Assembly (NCBI GenBank): GCA_017453565.1
Contig: JAFTEQ010000070.1
Span: 1 to 32,644, forward strand
Length of the DNA stretch: 32,644 bases
From: Bacteroidales bacterium
GTDB lineage: Bacteria > Bacteroidota > Bacteroidia > Bacteroidales > UBA932
Direction of reading: 5' to 3'
Part shown: positions 23,792-31,487 of the stretch, piece by piece
Numbering within the stretch: position 1 is the first letter of the stretch
Layout of the letters: every line of letters starts with the position of its first letter
Program-made: the position numbers and the translations under genes
Notes under the pieces: generated by a model
Databases searched by the model: none
What the model saw: the letters and a program-made list of their open reading frames with translations, nothing else
What the model was told of the DNA's origin: nothing

Positions 23792-25924
23792 TTATTGATA
23801 TTGAACATTCATCTTTCCGTTCTGGACTTCCGCCGTGAGCAGGACGCTGTGCCCGCCCTTGAAACGGTAACGCACGCAGATACGCTGCGGCCCGTCTTCC
23901 ACGATCTCGAGCCCCTCGCAGGAACGCACCATATCGGCGGCCTGCTCGGTGCGCAGGTCGTAACGGCCGTGCGTTTCCAGGCAGGAGGCGAAGAGATGCG
24001 TCTTGCGGCCCCGTTCACGAAGCATGAGGGCGGGTTCGCTGCGCAGGTTGAAGTTAGGATCGCCCGCGCCGGTGCGCAGGAGCAGCACCTCGGTCTGGGG
24101 GCTGGTGCACGCCGTGTAGGAATACATCCTGCTGCCGCAGAGCCAGGTATAGGCGGTGGAGCCTTCCGCTCCGGAGGCCTGTGCCTCCACCCAAAGATGC
24201 TGGTAGCCGTTCCTTGTGCCCAGGGCCTCCATATGGTCCAGGGCTCGCTTGTACGGAAGGCTGAGACTGATCATGTGCCCGTTGTAGTGGAGCGGCAGGT
24301 CGTAGTCGTGTACGGAATCGGAACTCGTCCGGAAGAGGTCGAGGATGAGGGGGCGGTCCAGGAAGGGCACTTCCGCAAGGGCCGTCCAACGTTGCAGGCG
24401 CACCCCGGGCGCAGCCGTGGAATCGACGGCGCAGACATACTGGAAAGCCGGATCGCCGCCTTCAAAACTGACCAGGCGCGGCGCATGCTGCGAGGAGACC
24501 TTGATCTTGCCGTCGTAATGGCTGCGGCCGTCCACCACCACGGTATTGTGCGCCACGGTGGTCATGGCGTAGCTCTTGTTCTCGGGCGTGTAATGCCCCT
24601 TGTACTTGGCTTCTATGTTCAGGAAGCGGGCGGCGCCGTAGTCGCTCACCACTTCATGGCCGCCGTCGTACCAGGCCACGGTGAGTTTGTCGTAATGGCC
24701 GTGGCTGAGGCCGTGCGAAGTGGCCTTGAAGGTGAGGGCGCTCCCCTCCCGGCTGCGCAGCACGGCGAGGGCGCCGTCGCGGCCGTCACGGCCGTCGCGC
24801 AGCAGGCGTGTCCTGTAGACATAGGGCTCGGCCTGCCCGGCGGCGATGTCGCGCGCCACGGCGAAGCCCGCATCGGACACCAGCACCCGGCCCTGATAGT
24901 CGCGGGCGATGGAAAGCAGTTGCTTCTCCTGAGGACGCACGTTGTAGATGATGTCTACGGCGTACATCAGTTCCTGGGCGGAATATCCCTTTTCGAGGGC
25001 GTCGTTGTAATGGAAGAACTCCCCGCCGTAGGCAAGCTGCAGGAGGGTGTCCACCGCCTTGCAAAGAATGCCGTCACGCCGCTCGAAGACCCGCAGGCCG
25101 GGCCGGGCGTGGTCGAGGCACTGGGCGAAGAGCACGAAGGGCCAGAGGGCGTAGCGCTGGTAGTAGGCCCCTTCCGTGAAATAGCCGTCGGGCGAGAAGA
25201 GCTCGTCCATCTGGCGCAGGAACCCGCCACCCGGCTCGCTTCCGTAGAGCGCCTGGCGTACCAGCTCGTCGTCACCCATCACCAGGCCGATCATCCCCAC
25301 CGCGCTCACGGCCCAGGTGCCGTGGTTGTGCATCTTGTTGAAGGTCTCCCGGTTGGCATGGTTGTCGGCCGTGCCGTCCATAATGAAGGCCGCCATGGGG
25401 CGGAAGAGGTTCTTCTCCAGGGTTTTACGGTCCGATGAGGACAAAAAGTCGTAGAGGCAGTCGTAGGCCATGGCCGTATGGACCAGCCACACGCTTTCGT
25501 TGAGCGTCTGCCAGAAAAGCCGGCCCGGAACGGGCGAAAGCACCACCGGATGATAGCCCAGCGTGGGATAGAGCCGCGCATAGGCGAGCAGGATCTCGCG
25601 GGCTTTCTGCGCATAGCGCTTTTCGCCGCTCACCTGCCAGGCCACGCCCAGATGGTACATATCATAATAGTTCTGCTTGTGCTGCTCGTGGCTGGGTCCG
25701 CCGCCCCCGTCGCGGGGCACGGGCACGTCGAGCGGGCGCTCCAAGGCGGCATCGGCTTCCTTCAGGAGCTCGTTCACCGAAAAATCGAACAACGGAAGGC
25801 TCCCACGCACACTCCGGATCTCGGATACGCAACGGCGTGTAAGCAGCAGGTTGGGATGATCCGCCGCACGCAGCGCGGGTGCCAGCAGAAGCAGTGACGA
25901 AAGGAGGATCAGGACTTTTCTCAT
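23792..25924 (-). CDS. PL17 exo-oligoalginate lyase
   Basis: A 710-residue exported enzyme, signal peptide about 1-20 (PALRA-AD). The N-terminal (alpha/alpha) domain opens with HPNLLLTRRCVSEIR and carries the PL17 active-site positions: Asn200-His201 in KMHNHGTW and the Tyr cluster at 254-258 in EGAYYQRYA. The C-terminal heparinase-II/III-type beta sheet domain has LSHGHYDKLTVAW and VAHNTVVVDGRSHYDG. PL17 enzymes release unsaturated monouronate from alginate oligosaccharides. It lies 2 bases after the large PL6 gene. The length and two-domain order match characterised PL17 lyases. Confidence 0.92.
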   Translation of the reverse strand: MRKVLILLSSLLLLAPALRAADHPNLLLTRRCVSEIRSVRGSLPLFDFSVNELLKEADAALERPLDVPVPRDGGGGPSHEQHKQNYYDMYHLGVAWQVSGEKRYAQKAREILLAYARLYPTLGYHPVVLSPVPGRLFWQTLNESVWLVHTAMAYDCLYDFLSSSDRKTLEKNLFRPMAAFIMDGTADNHANRETFNKMHNHGTWAVSAVGMIGLVMGDDELVRQALYGSEPGGGFLRQMDELFSPDGYFTEGAYYQRYALWPFVLFAQCLDHARPGLRVFERRDGILCKAVDTLLQLAYGGEFFHYNDALEKGYSAQELMYAVDIIYNVRPQEKQLLSIARDYQGRVLVSDAGFAVARDIAAGQAEPYVYRTRLLRDGRDGRDGALAVLRSREGSALTFKATSHGLSHGHYDKLTVAWYDGGHEVVSDYGAARFLNIEAKYKGHYTPENKSYAMTTVAHNTVVVDGRSHYDGKIKVSSQHAPRLVSFEGGDPAFQYVCAVDSTAAPGVRLQRWTALAEVPFLDRPLILDLFRTSSDSVHDYDLPLHYNGHMISLSLPYKRALDHMEALGTRNGYQHLWVEAQASGAEGSTAYTWLCGSRMYSYTACTSPQTEVLLLRTGAGDPNFNLRSEPALMLRERGRKTHLFASCLETHGRYDLRTEQAADMVRSCEGLEIVEDGPQRICVRYRFKGGHSVLLTAEVQNGKMNVQYQ

Positions 25925-25926
25925 GG

Positions 25927-27867
25927 TCAGAGGGAGAATATACGGTTGGCTTTTACGCCACCGGAGCGGACGAACTGAAGACGGCTCAGGCGGATGTCTT
26001 CCCAGGGAGCGTCGTCGAGGGTGATGCAGTAGCCGCCCTTGCCGCTGTCGGTAAAGGAACAGTCCTCGATGCGCAGGATCTGGGCGCCCACGATACGCAG
26101 CGCAGCGCCGCGTACCTTGTTGTTGGCCTCCACGAAGGAACAGCCGCGCACATACACGTAGGGGCCCGCCGTGCTTTCATCGGTGCCGCCCCGGTACACG
26201 TTCACGGGGATACCGAGGATGCGCTCGAAGACACAGCCCTCGATAATCATGTCGTCGGCATTGTAACGGCCTTTGTCATCCGACTCGGCGGCAAAACTGA
26301 TGGCGTCGCCCGAGAGGGCCTCGAAACGGCAGCCACGGACCACCACACTGTCGGCGAAGGTCCCCTTGAGTCCCTGGATGGGAATGGTGGTACTCTCACC
26401 GAAATTGCGGAAACCGCAGTCGGAAACCCGCAGCGTATAGGGTGCGATGAGTTTTTCGTCCGTGCAGACGGCGCCGCGCGCGGCGGCCTTGCCCGGAATG
26501 GGCTCGCCGTCAAAGTCAATTCCTTCCAGGACCAGGGAGCCGCCTTCGCAGATGCGGATCATTTCGGCGCGCTTCTTCCCGGCGAAACGGATGACCGGAC
26601 GCACGCCCGGGGCCGCCACGATCTTCATGGGACCATGCACCTCGATGGGTTTATCGAGCACGAGTTCCGCATCGGAGATGGTTATCACTTCCTCGACAAC
26701 TTCCTGTTTTACAGGCGTATACCAAGAAGCGCCGCGCCCTTCGCGCAGCGTCTCCACGGCGGGAGCGGGCTCGGGCCGGGGACGGATCTCATTGTCTTCC
26801 CACACCGTTCCGACGGGCGGCAGGGTACGTTCAAAGTCGGAGCCGGTATCGAATTCGAGCGGGCTGCAGTCAGCCCACAGATTGCCCCGAACCACGGTGC
26901 GTTTCACCTGCATATAGCGGTTTGGGAGCGAATTGGGCACGCCGTACATGAGCGCGAGCGGAGCGAAGAAACGCTTGCCGCGAAGGCCCAGGAAGCGGTT
27001 ATCCAGCACCTGCTGGTCTTCGCCCACGATGCGGATGCCGCCCGTATTGCGCACCCCGTTTCCCAGGAAAAGGTTTTCGCGCGCGACGTTGCGGTCGCCA
27101 TGGCGCAGGGCCAGCACGCCCTGACACTCCAGGAAGGTATTGCGTTCGATGATATTCTCACACGATTTGATGGAGACCACCTCCACCTCGCCGTCGCAAC
27201 GCTCGAAAAGGTTGTCGGCGATGACGGTGCGGGAATTCTCCATGCACTGGTGCGAGGTGCCCACACGCATGGTTTCCGCTCCGTTGGAGCCGTAGACGGG
27301 CCTGGGACCGAACCAGTTGTGGTCTATGCTGTGGCCGTTGGGAAGGCAGCCGGGATAGTCGAGCATCACCACCAGGGTGACGCCCAGGTTCTTCTTGCCC
27401 AGAAGCGAGCAGTGGTCCACCCGGTTCCGCCGGCCGTAGAGGGAGATGTAGCTGTTGGGCGTGTCGCGCCGGAGCGCGCCGCAGCCGTCGAAGGCGCAAT
27501 CCGTAAGACGGCAGCCGCGGGCGAGCGAATCGCCCTGGCGGAAAGTCACCACAGACTCGTTGCGCCCCAAAACAATGTCGCGGAAGAGCAATCCCTGCAC
27601 TTCAAGACCTTCGCCCGCAAGGTTCACATGCGACGAACCCGTAAAGACGGCGCCGCCTTTCGTCTCGGGACGGAGCACCACCGGTGCCTGCCCTGCACGG
27701 ACCGACCAGTTGAGTTCGAGGTCGGCGTACACTCCGTCCTTCAGGACGACGGTATCGCCCGGCTGGGCTTTGTCGAGCCTGGCCTGAACCTTTTCTGGGG
27801 ACACGGGGCCGCCGCAGGCGACCAGGAAAAACAGCGCCGCAGCGAGCGCCGAAAAGCGTTTCATCAT
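25927..27867 (-). CDS. Two-domain PL6 alginate lyase lipoprotein
   Basis: A 646-residue lipoprotein (lipobox LVAC, Cys18) with an N-terminal right-handed beta-helix of the PL6 family: NGAETMRVGTS supplies the calcium site and the catalytic Lys/Arg pair is Lys234 (VVSIKSCENIIERN) and Arg255 (LALRHGDRN). A second beta-helix domain (about 375-640) resembles the C-terminal domain of two-domain PL6 enzymes such as AlyGC. Start set at 27867, giving the ATGA overlap typical of this operon with the upstream PL6 gene; an ATG at 27879 adds four residues (MAIR). Chondroitinase B is in the same family, but the operon favours alginate. Confidence 0.9.
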   Translation of the reverse strand: MMKRFSALAAALFFLVACGGPVSPEKVQARLDKAQPGDTVVLKDGVYADLELNWSVRAGQAPVVLRPETKGGAVFTGSSHVNLAGEGLEVQGLLFRDIVLGRNESVVTFRQGDSLARGCRLTDCAFDGCGALRRDTPNSYISLYGRRNRVDHCSLLGKKNLGVTLVVMLDYPGCLPNGHSIDHNWFGPRPVYGSNGAETMRVGTSHQCMENSRTVIADNLFERCDGEVEVVSIKSCENIIERNTFLECQGVLALRHGDRNVARENLFLGNGVRNTGGIRIVGEDQQVLDNRFLGLRGKRFFAPLALMYGVPNSLPNRYMQVKRTVVRGNLWADCSPLEFDTGSDFERTLPPVGTVWEDNEIRPRPEPAPAVETLREGRGASWYTPVKQEVVEEVITISDAELVLDKPIEVHGPMKIVAAPGVRPVIRFAGKKRAEMIRICEGGSLVLEGIDFDGEPIPGKAAARGAVCTDEKLIAPYTLRVSDCGFRNFGESTTIPIQGLKGTFADSVVVRGCRFEALSGDAISFAAESDDKGRYNADDMIIEGCVFERILGIPVNVYRGGTDESTAGPYVYVRGCSFVEANNKVRGAALRIVGAQILRIEDCSFTDSGKGGYCITLDDAPWEDIRLSRLQFVRSGGVKANRIFSL

Positions 27868-29072
27868 TCGTATTGCCATCTTACTCCGGCGTGTGATTTA
27901 ATCTGTTCCAACTTTTTCAGGGCCGCAGCGGTCCTGCGGGCATCCTTGTCCAACTGGATGTTGCCTTGAAGGACCACGCCCTCCGGTTTCACCGTCATGG
28001 TTTCCCGGCGTGCAGCCCCCTGCACGATTCCCTCTGCACAGCCGATCATGACATTGTCCCGCAGCATAAGGCCACGTACCGGCACATAACCGTTATCCGG
28101 TGCATTGGGTTCTCCGTTCATAACGCTGATGGGCGCCTTATAGACCCTGCCGCGGATGCCGACCAGGGTATTCCCCTCCACCAGGTGACCTTCGCCGCCG
28201 ATACGGATGCCGCCGTGCTCCTTGTCACCGTCGGAAACGATCACATTGTCCCGCACCGTGCAGCGGTGCGCGTGACGCAGGGTGACGGTACCCGCGCTGT
28301 TTTCAAGGGCATTGCCCTCCACGGTATTGGCGCAGCATTTCACGGAGATGGTCTCGGCCTTCTCTCCGTCGCAGTGATAGAAATAATTGCCTCGGATGAC
28401 ACAGTTCCCGTCCTGCTTCCAGAAGGGGCTGGTACCGATCCGGATACCCTCCTGACCGTTTCTGGGCCGCCCCCGTTCGTCGAGAATGGTAAAGGGACGG
28501 GTAAAATGGTTGCCTTCAATCCGGTGGGCCGGCACCACGTCCTTCTCCATCCACACCACCAGCAGGGCACCCATGTTGCGCTTGTCGAGGAAACTGCAGT
28601 GGCTCACTTCATGGTCTTGCCCGTAGAGCGACACCCACTTGCTGTCCACACTGCTTTCGGCACTTCCACGCCCGTCGATGAGGCAATCCGAGATGCGGCA
28701 GTGAGTGCTGCCCTTGGCAAAGACAAGGGGGGTATTCTTCACCGAATTGTCGAGCCGGCGGAAAGCGAAGCCCTCGGCAACAAGCCAGGAGCCATCCAGC
28801 GAAATGGAAGATGCGCCGGTAAACTCCACAGCGCCGGGATGTTCGGCACGCAGTACAATGGGTCTGCCCTCGGCTCCGCTGGCGCTCAGCTTCACTTTCT
28901 GGGCGTCATAACTGCCGTCGCGCCAGACGAGTTCGTCTCCCGGGGCCAGTTCGGAAAGGACCGCATTCAGTTCCTGGGCGGAAGACACAAAACGACGCTC
29001 CGCACGAAGCGGCAGACAGCAGAGGACTGCGGGCAACAGAACGGAAAGAAGCGGTTTGGAAAGCATGTTCAC
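27864..29072 (-). CDS. Single-domain PL6 alginate lyase
   Basis: A 402-residue exported protein, signal peptide about 1-24 (LPLRA-ER). One right-handed beta-helix with the PL6 motifs: NGQEGIRIGTS (205-215) for calcium, Lys245 in ETISVKCCANTVEGN and Arg266 in GTVTLRHAHR. The short form lacks the second helix of its operon partner, so the two probably differ in end- versus mid-chain attack or in M/G preference. It starts 7 bases after the kinase stop. Weak similarity to the neighbour outside the motifs shows that the two are old paralogues. Confidence 0.92.
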   Translation of the reverse strand: MNMLSKPLLSVLLPAVLCCLPLRAERRFVSSAQELNAVLSELAPGDELVWRDGSYDAQKVKLSASGAEGRPIVLRAEHPGAVEFTGASSISLDGSWLVAEGFAFRRLDNSVKNTPLVFAKGSTHCRISDCLIDGRGSAESSVDSKWVSLYGQDHEVSHCSFLDKRNMGALLVVWMEKDVVPAHRIEGNHFTRPFTILDERGRPRNGQEGIRIGTSPFWKQDGNCVIRGNYFYHCDGEKAETISVKCCANTVEGNALENSAGTVTLRHAHRCTVRDNVIVSDGDKEHGGIRIGGEGHLVEGNTLVGIRGRVYKAPISVMNGEPNAPDNGYVPVRGLMLRDNVMIGCAEGIVQGAARRETMTVKPEGVVLQGNIQLDKDARRTAAALKKLEQIKSHAGVRWQYE

Positions 29073-29079
29073 GATGTAT

Positions 29080-30159
29080 CTATTCTTCTTCGAGCAGTCT
29101 GCCGACGATGTCCTGCATCCTGCCGTACTGCCCTTCCATGCTCTGGAGCAGGCGGTACTGGGAATGCGTGCGTACCAGGTTGTGCTCAGGATAGTGGATC
29201 CTGTAATAACGGTCTCCGTCTATGTAGTCCATCAGGAAACGAAGGGTCTGCTCAAAGGTAATGTAGCGCGGGGCGAAGGCGAGCCACTCCTTCTCGCTGT
29301 CGGACAGGGTGTCGCGACGCTCCGAAAGGTAACCGTCCATATAGGCTTCAAACATCTCCGGACGAAGACGCACGCGGTCCAGCTGCGGATCGTCTTCCAC
29401 CGTGGCGTTGGCGTAGGAACGGATGGCGTCGCCCACGTCATTGAGCGAGGTGCTGCTCATCACGGTGTCGAGGTCGATGGCGCAAAGGACCTTGCCCGTG
29501 CGCGTGTCGAAGAGGATGTTGCTGAGTTTGGTGTCGTTGTGCGTCACCCGCGTGGGGATGATGCCGTCTTCGAAGCGTTTCCAGAAGTCGAGCATTTCGT
29601 CGCGGCGCGCCTCAATCCAGCCGCATTCCTCCTGCAGCGAAGCTACTCGGCCCGCCCGGTCGGCGGCGAGGGCCTCGTCCCACTGGGTGAAACGCCAGCG
29701 GATGTTGTGGAAGCCTTTGATGACTTCGGCAAGGGGTTTGTCGAAGTCGGACAGCAGGGCCTGGAAACGGCCGATGCCGATACCGCCCTGGCGGCAGAGT
29801 TCCGGGGTGTCCGCCGTGTCGTAGGTGCGCGTGTCCGGAATGAGGATGCACACAGCCCACCAGTTGCCTTCCGCGTCCTGGAGGCAGTGCCTGCCGTCGA
29901 GGGTGTCCACCACGGTGAGGGTCTCGCGCATGGGGTCGGCGACCTTGCGCTTGATGTGCTCCGTCACAGCCACGATGTTGTCCATCATGGCAGGAACGTC
30001 GGGAAAGACATAGTGGTTCTTGCGCTGGAGGATATAGTCGGGGGCGCCGCCCTCGGTGCGGACGATGTAGGTATCGTTGATGAAACCTTCGCCCAAGGGC
30101 GTGATCTCTTTCACTTTCCCTTCCACGGCGAACTGCCCGATAATGTTCAGAGTATCCAT
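29080..30159 (-). CDS. APH-fold sugar kinase, N-acetylhexosamine 1-kinase-like
   Basis: A 359-residue cytoplasmic kinase of the aminoglycoside-phosphotransferase fold. PLGEGFINDTY (about 21-31) is the nucleotide loop, HNDTKLSN (207-214) holds the catalytic Asp209 and metal-binding Asn214, and IDLDT (228-232) is the DFG-like metal site, as in NahK-type kinases that phosphorylate GlcNAc/GalNAc at C1. The start at 30159 is chosen because the family begins there and a -7 box lies just upstream; an open frame extends to 30315 without homology. It leads the alginate operon, where one would rather expect a PfkB-type KDG kinase. Substrate unproven. Confidence 0.85.
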   Translation of the reverse strand: MDTLNIIGQFAVEGKVKEITPLGEGFINDTYIVRTEGGAPDYILQRKNHYVFPDVPAMMDNIVAVTEHIKRKVADPMRETLTVVDTLDGRHCLQDAEGNWWAVCILIPDTRTYDTADTPELCRQGGIGIGRFQALLSDFDKPLAEVIKGFHNIRWRFTQWDEALAADRAGRVASLQEECGWIEARRDEMLDFWKRFEDGIIPTRVTHNDTKLSNILFDTRTGKVLCAIDLDTVMSSTSLNDVGDAIRSYANATVEDDPQLDRVRLRPEMFEAYMDGYLSERRDTLSDSEKEWLAFAPRYITFEQTLRFLMDYIDGDRYYRIHYPEHNLVRTHSQYRLLQSMEGQYGRMQDIVGRLLEEE

Positions 30160-30173
30160 ATGATTGGTTACAG

Positions 30174-30191
30174 TTTGTAGTAGTCTACAAA
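30174..30191. promoter_or_regulatory. Inverted repeat at the alginate operon start site
   Basis: Arms TTTGTAG (30174-30180) and CTACAAA (30185-30191) flank a 4-base spacer. The right arm overlaps the minus-strand -7 box and the centre falls near the expected transcription start. It is a candidate operator or a short 5' hairpin in the alginate-operon mRNA. No regulator gene lies nearby. Confidence 0.45.
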
Positions 30192-30195
30192 TATA
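30188..30195 (-). promoter_or_regulatory. TAnnTTTG -7 box for the alginate operon
   Basis: The minus strand reads TATATTTG, an exact -7 consensus, 28 bases ahead of the kinase ATG at 30159. No TTG is seen at the -33 distance, which may point to an activator-dependent promoter. Confidence 0.6.
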
Positions 30196-30221
30196 ATAAT
30201 GTTTTCCGACATTCCCAGCAT

Positions 30222-30252
30222 TTGTGAAATCGGGCCTTTCTTCGTATTTTTG
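30222..30252 (+). promoter_or_regulatory. Promoter for the V-ATPase operon
   Basis: TTG at 30222-30224, a 20-base spacer and TATTTTTG at 30245-30252 match the Bacteroidota promoter pattern in full. The leader to the ATG at 30290 is about 30 bases. This promoter is divergent from that of the alginate operon. Confidence 0.68.
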
Positions 30253-30289
30253 TAGCCTTAAAGGCAGCAAGCAAAAACAATCCCACAAT

Positions 30290-30898
30290 ATGCAGAACAA
30301 ATTACAGGAACTCACCGAGAAACTCTACAACGAGGGCCTTGCGAAGGGCAAGGAAGAGGGCGAGCGCCTGCTCGCCGAGGCGCAGGAACAGGCCCAGGCC
30401 ATTGTCAGTCAGGCGCGCGCAGAGGCTGCGGGCCTGGTGGCGGAGGCCGAAAAGGCGGCGGTGGCCCTCCGCGCGAAGGCGGAGGCCGATGTGCGCAGCG
30501 CATCGGACCAGGCCCTGCAGGCCACCCGTTCCGACATCGAGCACCTGCTCACGGCCGGCATCTGCACCCCCGGCACCGACGCCGCCCTGCAGGATCCCGC
30601 CTTCCTGAAAGAGATCATCCTCGCCGTCGCGCAGCGTTTCGACGCCACGGAAAGCGCCGACCTCTCGCTCATCCTCCCCGAAAAACTGCAGGCGCAACTG
30701 GAGCCCTGGGTGAAGGGCGAACTCAGCAAGGCCCTGAAACACGGCGTGCAGGCCTCTTTCTCCAAGAAAAACACCGGCGGCTTCTCCATCGGCCCCAAGG
30801 ACGGCGACTGGTTCGTGGACCTCACGGACGAGAGTTTCCGGAACCTGATCGTCTCATACCTGCGCCCCGTCACGCGCAAACTCCTTTTCGGTGAATAA
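30290..30898 (+). CDS. V-type ATPase subunit E
   Basis: A 202-residue peripheral-stalk subunit. The first two thirds of the N-terminal half (about 5-85) are an Ala/Glu-rich coiled coil with the repeated EAEKAAVALRAKAEADV pattern; the C-terminal half (about 95-202) has the compact E-subunit ending FSIGPKDGDWFVDLTDESF. It links the V1 head to the membrane motor. Start at 30290 is preferred over an upstream in-frame GTG at 30224, because that codon lies in the promoter. First gene of the operon; overlaps the next gene by 8 bases. Confidence 0.88.
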   Translation: MQNKLQELTEKLYNEGLAKGKEEGERLLAEAQEQAQAIVSQARAEAAGLVAEAEKAAVALRAKAEADVRSASDQALQATRSDIEHLLTAGICTPGTDAALQDPAFLKEIILAVAQRFDATESADLSLILPEKLQAQLEPWVKGELSKALKHGVQASFSKKNTGGFSIGPKDGDWFVDLTDESFRNLIVSYLRPVTRKLLFGE

Positions 30899-31487
30899 CT
30901 ACGAATACATCATCGCCTCACTGCCCGTGCTGCGGCAGGAAATCCGGGACAACCAGGGCCTGGACGCCGAAGCCGTGCTCAGCGAAATCGGCGCCCAGCT
31001 CTCGGAGCGCGACGCCGCGCAGCTCGGCCTGCTGCTGCAGGGCTACGACCCCGAACGGCTCGACCCCGCCTTCTATGCCGGGGCGCTGAAAAGCAGGAGC
31101 CGGTTCCTGCGCGCCTGGTTCCGCTTCGACCGCGACCTGCGCAACGTAAAGGCCCGCTGGCTCAACCGGAGCCTCGGCCGCCCCGAAGACCAGGACTGCA
31201 TCGACACCGAAGAGCACGAATTCGTGGAGGAGGCTGCCGCGGAAGCGGCCCTCGCGCAGGAAGACATCCTCGGACGGGAACGCGCCCTCGACGCCCTCTG
31301 CTGGGACAAGAGCCTGGAACTCACCCAGATGGACATCTTCGACCTCGACTGGATCCTGGGCTTCGTCACCCGGCTCAAGACGGTGGAACGCTGGCTCCGG
31401 CTCGACCCAGAAACGGGCCGCGCCCTCTTCCGCCGCCTGGTCGATGAAATCAGAAAACCCGCAACAGAAACAACAGATACGAAATGA
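30891..31487 (+). CDS. DUF2764 protein of the V-ATPase operon
   Basis: A 198-residue, mainly helical, acidic protein of unknown function that matches the DUF2764 protein found between subunits E and A in Bacteroidota V-ATPase operons. NYEYIIASLPVL at the start and the long Arg-rich helix RFLRAWFRFDRDLRNVKARWL (about 63-83, given in part) are characteristic. Its position suggests that it replaces the C/d-type linker subunit, but I know of no proof. Start is GTG at 30891, overlapping the end of subunit E by 8 bases; it overlaps subunit A by 4 bases (ATGA). Confidence 0.82.
   Translation: MNNYEYIIASLPVLRQEIRDNQGLDAEAVLSEIGAQLSERDAAQLGLLLQGYDPERLDPAFYAGALKSRSRFLRAWFRFDRDLRNVKARWLNRSLGRPEDQDCIDTEEHEFVEEAAAEAALAQEDILGRERALDALCWDKSLELTQMDIFDLDWILGFVTRLKTVERWLRLDPETGRALFRRLVDEIRKPATETTDTK

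Noticed and set aside
21476-27969. Series of very long plus-strand frames (645, 659 and 696 codons) opposite the alginate operon
   Set aside because: They are His/Gly/Val-rich antisense readings of clear lyase and transporter genes, without domains, and start at arbitrary points.
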